Of a stretch of DNA of 5,418 nt, positions 1-4,942 are shown one piece after another. The notes beneath the pieces were generated by a model, which saw nothing but the letters and a program-made list of their open reading frames with translations, was not told the DNA's origin and searched no databases. The position numbers were made by a program, and so were the translations under genes. Each line of letters starts with the position of its first letter. Position 1 is the stretch's first letter. Source of the DNA: an uncultured Longilinea sp. (GTDB lineage: Bacteria > Chloroflexota > Anaerolineae > Anaerolineales > Anaerolineaceae); assembly GCA_937863945.1 (NCBI GenBank), contig CALMIB010000446.1:1-5418 (forward strand), in the 5' to 3' direction.

Positions 1-14
1 TTCATCAAACTCCT
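1..14 (-). promoter_or_regulatory. Possible ribosome binding site and start codon of a divergent gene cut by the left edge
   Basis: On the minus strand an AGGAG Shine-Dalgarno core (14-10) is followed after four bases by an ATG (5-3), and then the window ends. On its own this would be weak. It gains weight because a promoter (177-205) and an attenuator-like leader lie upstream on the same strand and point toward it. No coding sequence beyond the first codon is visible, so the product cannot be named. Confidence 0.3.
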
Positions 15-27
15 CATCTTGTGAAAT

Positions 28-109
28 AAAAAAACCTCCAGGTTCTATGAAGGTTTGGGTAAACGTCCTGGCTTGAGTACTACTTACGCCAAAAAAACCT
101 CAACCTTCA
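28..109 (-). promoter_or_regulatory. Attenuator-like leader with competing complementary segments
   Basis: Read on the minus strand, TGAAGGTT (109-102) is exactly complementary to AACCTTCA (55-48), and inner matches such as TGGC/GCCA (69-72 with 88-91) continue an imperfect hairpin. The same middle segment, AAACCT (56-51), can pair instead with AGGTTT (37-32), which runs into seven T residues (34-28). A compact AACC/GGTT hairpin is a further option. The AGGTTTTTTT string occurs twice, once in the upstream arm and once at the end (an 11-base direct repeat, 28-38 and 91-101 on the plus strand). The middle segment therefore has two competing partners, and only the downstream pairing has the form of an intrinsic terminator. 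The pairings are seen in the sequence; regulation of a downstream gene is inferred. The terminator stem is short and AU-rich, which is the main weakness. Confidence 0.4.
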
Positions 110-167
110 CGAGTGTTGTTCGGTTACGCGGATGCTTATGGTTCTGCGGCGTGGCGATAAACGTCAT
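84..167 (-). CDS. Candidate 27-residue leader peptide
   Basis: This is an ATG-initiated ORF of 27 codons ending in TAA, too short to be scored by length alone. Its ATG lies about three bases after the predicted start point of the promoter at 177-205, so the message would be essentially leaderless. No Shine-Dalgarno is present. The N-terminal half is polar, with two His and several Asn, Arg and Lys. The C-terminus reads LVKVEVFLA, rich in Val and Leu, and its last codons cross the T7 run. That part also encodes the upstream arm of the hairpin at 48-109, which is where a ribosome would have to sit to alter the folding. I do not recognise the peptide. A Val/Leu-sensing role is only a guess, since there is no run of one codon as in classical his or phe leaders. 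It may be a chance ORF. Confidence 0.3.
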   Translation of the reverse strand: MTFIATPQNHKHPRNRTTLVKVEVFLA

Positions 168-176
168 AATGGATAA

Positions 177-205
177 TTTGTATCATTTTTATAAGCACCT
201 GTCAA
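177..205 (-). promoter_or_regulatory. Sigma70-type promoter pointing left
   Basis: On the minus strand a perfect TTGACA -35 (205-200) is followed by 17 bases and a TACAAA -10 (182-177). The -10 is immediately preceded by TGA, giving the extended -10 TGn motif. The predicted start is an A near 170. This is one of the two best promoter matches in the window. It lies in AT-rich sequence between the divergent units and would transcribe the leader region toward the left edge. It was found by eye only. Confidence 0.5.
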
Positions 206-251
206 TACACATGAGTACAATTAATAATTACAATTTTGCTCACAATCACCC

Positions 252-280
252 TTTTCAGTGTAAATGAGATGGGATATATT
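252..280 (+). promoter_or_regulatory. Likely acnA promoter
   Basis: TTTTCA (252-257) and TATATT (275-280) are spaced by 17 bases and match the sigma70 consensus at 4/6 and 5/6 positions. The predicted start near 287 would give a 5' leader of about 44 bases before the ATG at 331. AT-rich sequence at 216-238, including two TACAATT copies 13 bases apart, lies just upstream and could act as an UP element or operator. A second possible pair, TACACA (206-211) and TACAAT (229-234), also has 17-base spacing, so the exact promoter is uncertain. Confidence 0.4.
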
Positions 281-314
281 TGAGCAAACAAATCAACATT
301 ATAGTTATTAATGC

Positions 315-322
315 AGGAAAGG
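315..322 (+). promoter_or_regulatory. Ribosome binding site fixing the acnA start
   Basis: The purine-rich AGGAAAGG lies eight bases upstream of the ATG at 331. The in-frame TTG at 280, which would add 17 residues, has only the weak GAGATGGGA purine stretch upstream. It also overlaps the -10 element of the predicted promoter, so it would not be transcribed from that promoter. Confidence 0.7.
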
Positions 323-330
323 AAACAGTC

Positions 331-3033
331 ATGCGTTCCGCAACTGAGCAGATTCCTCAAATCCAAATCGGGCCGTCGGTTTTTTCTTATCATTCATTGG
401 CGTCCATCCCCGGCTATTCTCCTGAAAAATTCCAGAAATTGCCCTATGCGATACGAATTCTGCTCGAATCCTGTTACCGGCAAGGATTGCAAAACAAAAC
501 CGATCTATCCAAGGTGGTTGAATTGTTGAATTGGCAGCCGCGCGCGGACTCCCGGGAAGTGATCCCGTTTTATCCGTCGCGGGTGGTGCTGCAAGATTTT
601 ACCGGCGTGCCGGTCCTGGTGGACCTGGCCGCGATGCGCTCAGCCGCGCAGCGTGACGGCAAGAATCCGCTGGCGATCAACCCTGTGATCCCGGTTGACC
701 TGGTTATCGATCATTCCGTCCAGGTGGATGATACCGGTCTGGATGCGTTCCGTCGAAACGCCGAGCTGGAATTCGAACGCAATCGGGAGCGATATGAATT
801 TCTGCATTGGACGCAAAAAGCCTTTTCTAATATTCGCATCGTGCCCCCGGCGACTGGCATCGTTCACCAGGTCAACCTGGAGTACCTCAGCCAGGTGGTA
901 AGGACACAATTCATTAACGGTGAAACCTTTGTTTTTCCGGAAACGCTGGTGGGTACCGATTCGCACACTACCATGATCAACGGCCTGGGCGTGGTTGGCT
1001 GGGGCGTGGGGGGCATCGAGGCCATCGCCGCGATGCTCGGACAGCCCCTGGAGATCGTCACGCCGGAGGTAGTCGGGTTCCGGCTGTCTGGCAGGCTCAA
1101 ACCGGGCACGACACCCACCGATTTGACTCTGACGATTACCCAGATTTTGAGAAAGAAAGGCGTTGTCGATCAGTTCGTTGAGTTCTTTGGTCCCGGGCTG
1201 GCTGCGCTTTCGCTGGCTGACCGGGCTATGATTGCGAATATGACGCCGGAGAACGGCGCAACAATCACCTACTTTCCGGTTGACGACCAGACCCTAGCTT
1301 ACCTGAAATTGACAGGCCGCTCGCCTGAGACGGTTGAGCTTGTAGAGCAGTATTTCAAAGCACAGGGCTTGTTCCACCGGGCAGACGATCCCGACCCGGC
1401 GTATTCAGATGTGATCGAACTGGACCTGGGCGCAATCGAGCCTTCGCTGGCCGGGCCCAAGCGGCCGCATGACCGGGTGTTGTTATCGGAAATGCGCGAG
1501 AATTTCAAAAAAGTCCTGGCGGGTCCAAAAACCGAGCGCGGCTACGAAATCGCTGCGGAGCAAAGCCATGCCGAAGCTGTTGTTACGCTGGAGGATCAAT
1601 CGTATATCCTCCACCATGGATCGGTCATCATCGCGGCGATCACTTCCTGCACGAACACATCCAACCCCTTCGTGATGGTCGCGGCCGGCCTGCTGGCGAA
1701 AAAGGCGGTGGAACGCGGACTGCGAGTAAGCCCGGTTGTCAAGACCAGCCTGGCGCCGGGTTCGCGCGTGGTGGTGGATTACCTGGCAAAGGCCGGTTTG
1801 ATGAAACCCCTGGGCGAGCTGGGATTTAATCTGGTCGGTTTTGGCTGCACCACCTGCATTGGAAATTCCGGGCCGATTCGCAAAGAGATTGCGGACGCCA
1901 TTCAAGCGGCCAAACTGGTGACCGCGGCGGTGTTATCGGGGAACCGCAATTTCGAAGGACGCATTCATCCTCAGGCGCAGGCCAATTACCTGGCATCACC
2001 GCCGCTGGTGGTGGCCTTCGCGCTGGCAGGCCGCGTGGATATCGATCTGGACCGTGAACCGTTGGGGGTTTCCGTCGATGGAACCCCGGTCTATCTCCGC
2101 GATATTTGGCCGTCAACGCAGGAGATCGATGCCTGCATCCGTGAGGTGGTGACGCCGGATTTGTTCGCCCGGAATTATTCTGGCGTGTTCGGCGGCAACC
2201 CCACATGGAATGAAATTCCCGGCCAGAACGCGGTTGTTTATCCCTGGCGGGCAGAATCCACCTACATTCAGGAACCGCCGTACTTCACAGATGGTGCTTT
2301 GACCGGGCGGCAGCCAGATGTGTTGAAGAATGTACGCGCGCTGGCCGTGCTGGGTGATTCAATCACCACCGACCACATTTCACCGGCCGGGAATATATCA
2401 ACGAAGGTTCCGGCCGGCCAATTTCTTCTTTCGCGCGGCGTAGCGGCTGAGGATTTCAACTCCTACGGATCACGGCGTGGAAACGACCGCGTGATGACGC
2501 GTGGCACTTTTGCCAATATCCGCCTGAAAAACCAGCTTGTGGCCGGTGTGGAGGGCGGATATACCCTGTTTTTCCCGACCGGCGAGCAAATGAGCATCTA
2601 TGATGCCGCGCAGCGCTATCATGAAATGCAGATTCCACTCTTGATCCTGGCCGGGAAGGAATACGGCTCCGGGTCGAGCCGAGACTGGGCTGCCAAGGGC
2701 GCGCTTTTGCTCGGGGTGAAGGCCATCCTGGCCGAGTCTTTCGAACGCATACATCGGTCCAACCTGGTGGGGATGGGTGTGCTTCCGCTCGAGTATCAGC
2801 CTGGCGAAAGCGCTGCCACGTACGGTTTGACCGGCCGGGAAGTGTTTGAGATTCAAAATTTTACGGATGGGATGAAGCCGGGCGCCAGGTTGGCGATCCA
2901 TGCCACCCGGCAGAACGGCGAGCGATTGTCTTTCGAAGCCATCGCGCGCATCGACACGCCCATCGAGGTTGTGTATTACTTGCATGGCGGATTGTTGCCG
3001 ACTGTTTACCATCAAATGGTCGCTGCGGCTTAG
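331..3033 (+). CDS. acnA: Aconitate hydratase, AcnA/IRP1-type
   Basis: This 900-residue cytoplasmic enzyme interconverts citrate and isocitrate through cis-aconitate in the TCA and glyoxylate cycles. Its length is normal for AcnA-type aconitases. Numbering from the ATG at 331, the [4Fe-4S] ligands are Cys440 (in SCTNTSNP), Cys506 and Cys509 (in GFGCTTCIGNSGP). Other active-site signatures are IDHS with Asp127-His128, HQVNLE with His179, GTDSHTT at 208-214, GNRNFEGR at 537-544 and GSGSSRDW at 779-786. The C-terminal swivel domain starts around LGDSITTDHISPAG (674-687). The large N-terminal domain bearing the cluster ligands precedes it, which is the AcnA order and not that of AcnB. The start at 331 is chosen for its Shine-Dalgarno; a TTG at 280 would give 917 residues with a tail unlike the family. 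The gene stands alone, is convergent with manA, and is followed by a hairpin terminator. All expected residues are present, so it should be active. Methylcitrate dehydratase activity (AcnD-type) cannot be excluded. Confidence 0.96.
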   Translation: MRSATEQIPQIQIGPSVFSYHSLASIPGYSPEKFQKLPYAIRILLESCYRQGLQNKTDLSKVVELLNWQPRADSREVIPFYPSRVVLQDFTGVPVLVDLAAMRSAAQRDGKNPLAINPVIPVDLVIDHSVQVDDTGLDAFRRNAELEFERNRERYEFLHWTQKAFSNIRIVPPATGIVHQVNLEYLSQVVRTQFINGETFVFPETLVGTDSHTTMINGLGVVGWGVGGIEAIAAMLGQPLEIVTPEVVGFRLSGRLKPGTTPTDLTLTITQILRKKGVVDQFVEFFGPGLAALSLADRAMIANMTPENGATITYFPVDDQTLAYLKLTGRSPETVELVEQYFKAQGLFHRADDPDPAYSDVIELDLGAIEPSLAGPKRPHDRVLLSEMRENFKKVLAGPKTERGYEIAAEQSHAEAVVTLEDQSYILHHGSVIIAAITSCTNTSNPFVMVAAGLLAKKAVERGLRVSPVVKTSLAPGSRVVVDYLAKAGLMKPLGELGFNLVGFGCTTCIGNSGPIRKEIADAIQAAKLVTAAVLSGNRNFEGRIHPQAQANYLASPPLVVAFALAGRVDIDLDREPLGVSVDGTPVYLRDIWPSTQEIDACIREVVTPDLFARNYSGVFGGNPTWNEIPGQNAVVYPWRAESTYIQEPPYFTDGALTGRQPDVLKNVRALAVLGDSITTDHISPAGNISTKVPAGQFLLSRGVAAEDFNSYGSRRGNDRVMTRGTFANIRLKNQLVAGVEGGYTLFFPTGEQMSIYDAAQRYHEMQIPLLILAGKEYGSGSSRDWAAKGALLLGVKAILAESFERIHRSNLVGMGVLPLEYQPGESAATYGLTGREVFEIQNFTDGMKPGARLAIHATRQNGERLSFEAIARIDTPIEVVYYLHGGLLPTVYHQMVAAA

Positions 3034-3054
3034 AATAGACTGCACAATCATTCG

Positions 3055-3086
3055 AACGCGGCATCTTCGATCGGCCGCGTTTATTT
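3055..3086 (+). terminator. Intrinsic terminator of acnA
   Basis: A perfect 8-bp inverted repeat, AACGCGGC (3055-3062) and GCCGCGTT (3074-3081), encloses an 11-base loop in which ATC/GAT can extend the stem. It is followed on the plus strand by a T-rich TTTATTT. It lies 21 bases after the acnA stop and just beyond the manA stop, filling the 55-base convergent gap. On the minus strand the hairpin is followed by TCGAATGATTG with no T run, so any termination of manA here would be weaker. Confidence 0.7.
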
Positions 3087-3088
3087 GG

Positions 3089-4054
3089 TTATTCCAAAAA
3101 CGGTTCAACGCTTGATTTGAGCAGCGAGCTTTTACCGATTGGCTGAATCGAATACTGGCCGCAATTCGCCGGGATGAGCGCGCTGGAGAAACGTTCCAGT
3201 TCGAACGTTTCCTCGCCGGCCTGAATTCTGACCTTGCCGGCGATGACCGTCAAGGCATGAAACGAAGCTTTACGGGTAGAAAGTTGAATCGGTTGGCTGT
3301 CGCCGTGAATATGCTCGAGGGTAAAGTAGGGGCATGCAATCAGCCGGGTTACGCCGGAATCTGACGCGGTGGACAGCGGGAGGATGTTCACGGTTGATTG
3401 CGGATCGACGACCGCCAAAGATTTTTCGATATGCAACCTGCGGGTGGCGGTTTCGGGCCGATTCCAGTCGTACACGCGATAGGTGATATCGGAAGATTGC
3501 TGGACTTCATAGAGAAGCAAGCCTGGCCCTAATGCGTGGATCGTGCCGGGCGGCATGAAAATGCTATCGCCGGCATGAACACGATGATATTGGGCATATT
3601 CAACGACTCTTTTATTTCGTATAGCCGTTTCAAGCATTGATTTGGTCGTGCCGGGCAGCACGCCTGCAATCAACTGAGCATGATCGTTCGCTTCAATGAT
3701 GTGCCAGGCTTCGGTTTTCCCAAGGTGGCCCGGGCCTTCCAGTAATTTAGCCTGCTCGTCGTTGGGGTGAACCTGCAAGGAAAGCCAATCAGCGCAATCC
3801 AATAATTTAATCAACAACGGGAACCGCTTTGCGCCCGATTGAACCGGGATCAGCCCGAGTAAATTTTCACCGTATTCCAAGGAAAGTTGCCCGAGCGTCT
3901 TGCCAGCGTGAACGCCGGTTCGAACCAAATTATCCTCATAAACAACCCAGGCTTCAGCCGTTTGTTCGCCGCTTGGACGAAGCCGGTTCCCGCCCCAGAT
4001 ATAATCACGATATACCGGTGATAGGATCAATATTTTGTCGAGAGTCAAGGACAT
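3089..4054 (-). CDS. manA: Mannose-6-phosphate isomerase, class I
   Basis: This 321-residue cytoplasmic zinc enzyme interconverts fructose-6-phosphate and mannose-6-phosphate. It feeds GDP-mannose and mannose-containing glycans, or lets mannose enter glycolysis. The length fits the short bacterial class I form (about 300-330 residues). The N-terminal YIWGGNRL (18-25) is typical. The zinc site can be read as Gln94 and His96 in LQVHPND, Glu115 in GKTEAWH and His173 in PPGTIHAL. The segment TYRVYDWNRP (191-200) is the conserved region after the metal site, and a second small cupin-like beta domain occupies roughly 235-321. The ATG is preceded directly by an in-frame TAG, so no upstream extension is possible. 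GGAG lies only three bases before the ATG, a tight spacing that may limit translation. The gene is monocistronic between its own promoter and the acnA terminator. No sugar-nucleotide genes adjoin it, so biosynthetic versus catabolic use is open. Confidence 0.93.
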   Translation of the reverse strand: MSLTLDKILILSPVYRDYIWGGNRLRPSGEQTAEAWVVYEDNLVRTGVHAGKTLGQLSLEYGENLLGLIPVQSGAKRFPLLIKLLDCADWLSLQVHPNDEQAKLLEGPGHLGKTEAWHIIEANDHAQLIAGVLPGTTKSMLETAIRNKRVVEYAQYHRVHAGDSIFMPPGTIHALGPGLLLYEVQQSSDITYRVYDWNRPETATRRLHIEKSLAVVDPQSTVNILPLSTASDSGVTRLIACPYFTLEHIHGDSQPIQLSTRKASFHALTVIAGKVRIQAGEETFELERFSSALIPANCGQYSIQPIGKSSLLKSSVEPFLE

Positions 4055-4088
4055 CTACTCCACGGTGAAATTTGGAATGACGAAGGTA

Positions 4089-4116
4089 AGTATACCTGAA
4101 ATGACGATTGTTCGAA
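4089..4116 (-). promoter_or_regulatory. Probable manA promoter
   Basis: On the minus strand TATACT (4094-4089) matches the -10 consensus at 5/6 and would start RNA near 4082, about 28 bases before the manA ATG. The -35 is poor: TTCGAA (4116-4111) at 16-base spacing matches 3/6, and TTGATT (4120-4115) is a better hexamer but sits 20 bases away. An activator or another sigma factor might compensate. The rest of the 149-base interval between manA and the tRNA holds the tRNA terminator and a GACCCGGGTC palindrome (4152-4161). Confidence 0.4.
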
Positions 4117-4168
4117 TCAACTTTGAAAAATCGTGAAATTCATTGTGTGGGGACCCGGGTCTCGAATG

Positions 4169-4195
4169 AAAAAGACCCCCATTGACTGGAGGTCT
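4169..4195 (-). terminator. Intrinsic terminator of the tRNA-Asp unit
   Basis: On the minus strand AGACCTCC (4195-4188) and GGGGGTCT (4180-4173) form an 8-bp stem with one T-G wobble and a 7-base loop, followed by a run of five T (4173-4169, the first shared with the stem). It begins eight bases after the tRNA 3' end. It is the clearest intrinsic terminator in the window and would also stop any read-through from the livF-tlpA transcript before it reaches manA. Confidence 0.85.
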
Positions 4196-4283
4196 CGTTC
4201 GAGCGGGAGCGACGGGATTCGAACCCGCGGTCTCGGCCTTGACAGGGCCGCATGTTAACCGCTACACCACGCCCCCGAACGAG
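4194..4283 (-). repeat. Inverted repeat bracketing the tRNA (leader-trailer complementarity)
   Basis: CTCGTTCG (4194-4201) and CGAACGAG (4276-4283) are perfect 8-base inverted copies on either side of the tRNA; the right copy includes the tRNA's first base. In the precursor RNA the 7-base leader CTCGTTC can pair with GAACGAG in the trailer, prolonging the acceptor stem after a bulge made of the discriminator G and CTC. The left copy overlaps the terminator stem by two bases. Confidence 0.75.
4204..4276 (-). tRNA. tRNA-Asp (anticodon GUC)
   Basis: The 73-base minus-strand sequence folds into a full cloverleaf. The acceptor is GGGGGCG with CGCTCCC (one G-T pair). The D stem is GTGT/ACAT with AGCGGTTA in the loop. 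The anticodon stem CGGCC/GGCCG holds the loop CTGTCAA, with GTC at 4243-4241. The variable loop has five bases. The T arm is GCGGG/CCCGT around TTCGAAT, with a first-pair wobble. The discriminator base is G73, the known identity base for aspartyl-tRNA synthetase. CCA is not encoded: the three bases after G73 are CTC, so a CCA-adding enzyme is required. It is a single tRNA with its own promoter and terminator. Confidence 0.97.
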
Positions 4284-4287
4284 CGAT

Positions 4288-4316
4288 AGTTTATCACAGC
4301 CCCCGGGCCTCGTCAA
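4288..4316 (-). promoter_or_regulatory. Promoter of the tRNA-Asp gene
   Basis: On the minus strand TTGACG (4316-4311, 5/6) is separated by 17 bases from TAAACT (4293-4288, 4/6), which is preceded by TGA, an extended -10. The distance to the tRNA is short: a start at G4284 or G4280 would leave a leader of eight or four bases. The stretch after the -10 (ATCGCTC) is fairly GC-rich, as in stringently controlled stable-RNA promoters, but that control is inferred. Confidence 0.75.
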
Positions 4317-4335
4317 GGAAATTGATAGGAAATTG
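4317..4335 (-). repeat. Two 8-base direct repeats abutting the tRNA promoter
   Basis: CAATTTCC occurs twice on the minus strand (4335-4328 and 4324-4317), 11 bases apart, or about one helical turn, with the second copy touching the -35 hexamer. The positions match the two UP-element subsites bound by the RNA polymerase alpha C-terminal domains, or a tandem activator site. The rest of the gap to the tlpA stop (4336-4364) holds only a weak GCTAA/TTAGC inverted repeat without a T tail, so I see no convincing tlpA terminator. Confidence 0.5.
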
Positions 4336-4364
4336 GCTAAATTTGTGAAAAATCTCTTAGCGGG

Positions 4365-4934
4365 CTATTTCATGATGGTTAATAGCGGCGTAATGACTTC
4401 ATCCAGGTCTTCCTGGGTTAGAGGGCCAATCCAGCGTTTTACAACTGTTCCCTCCGGGCTGATCACCAGACTGGCGGGCAAGCCGTTCATTCCGAGGTCA
4501 ATTAACACGTTTCCGGGCGGATCTGACCAGACCGGGAACGTATAACCATATTCCTCAATGAATGCCCGCGCATCCTCAACATCATCGCTGACGTTGACGC
4601 CGACAAGTACGAATCCATCCTGATGATGAGCGTCATAATACGATTGCAGCAGGGGCATTTCCTCTTTGCAGGGCGAGCACCAGGTGGCCCAGAAATTGAC
4701 CAGCACTGTTTTCCCGCGCAATGAACTCAATTTGACGGTTTCCCCGGACAGATCCTTCACGGTAAAATCAAGGCGCGATTGCCCTGAATTGCTGGCCCCC
4801 GCGGTGATTTTGGGCAGGAATGTGATGGCAATCCAGAGGATCAATCCCAGCGCGGCGAGCGCAATCAATATCCATGCCGCGGGATGAGCTGGTTGACGGT
4901 TGGGTGTATTTGGTTGTTGCGAACGATCTTCCAT
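4365..4934 (-). CDS. Membrane-anchored thioredoxin-like protein, TlpA/ResA family
   Basis: This 189-residue protein has a short polar, Pro/Gln/Asn-rich N-terminus (1-18) and one hydrophobic helix (about 21-40). The rest is a thioredoxin-fold domain that should face outside the membrane. Key features are the strand LVNFWATWC, the redox motif WCSPC with Cys86 and Cys89, the presumed cis-proline Pro153 in NGLPAS, and the following strand ending SPEGTVVKRWIG. The layout matches TlpA/ResA/redoxin proteins, which reduce disulfides in exported proteins, for example during cytochrome c maturation. LPAS differs from the more usual G-x-P-T-T around the cis-proline, which may shift substrate choice. No lipobox Cys is visible, so the helix is a signal anchor and not a lipoprotein signal. 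The ATG lies 8 bases after the livF stop with only a weak GGTAA upstream, so translation may be coupled. The actual partner protein cannot be told from this window. Confidence 0.88.
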   Translation of the reverse strand: MEDRSQQPNTPNRQPAHPAAWILIALAALGLILWIAITFLPKITAGASNSGQSRLDFTVKDLSGETVKLSSLRGKTVLVNFWATWCSPCKEEMPLLQSYYDAHHQDGFVLVGVNVSDDVEDARAFIEEYGYTFPVWSDPPGNVLIDLGMNGLPASLVISPEGTVVKRWIGPLTQEDLDEVITPLLTIMK

Positions 4935-4942
4935 TGTTACCG

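Noticed and set aside
47..76. Nine-codon plus-strand ORF (MKVWVNVLA) after CAGGTTCT
   Set aside because: It is explained by the inverted repeat with the minus-strand leader ORF. No plus-strand promoter or terminator design fits it.
28..167. T-box or other known riboswitch in the left leader
   Set aside because: I cannot find the T-box core consensus or any riboswitch signature that I recognise. Only generic competing helices are supported.
55..267. 70-codon plus-strand ORF upstream of acnA
   Set aside because: It has no Shine-Dalgarno, a low-complexity unrelated composition, and spans two likely promoters and the hairpin region. It looks like a chance ORF.
2470..3108. 212-codon open frame on the minus strand inside acnA
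   Set aside because: It lies antisense to the conserved swivel domain of aconitase and has no family-like motifs or start signals. The same applies to the 140-codon frame at 1483-1905.
4152..4161. GACCCGGGTC perfect palindrome as an operator or a second terminator
   Set aside because: It is ten bases with no loop and no T run, so it cannot be a terminator as it stands. The operator idea has no support beyond its symmetry.
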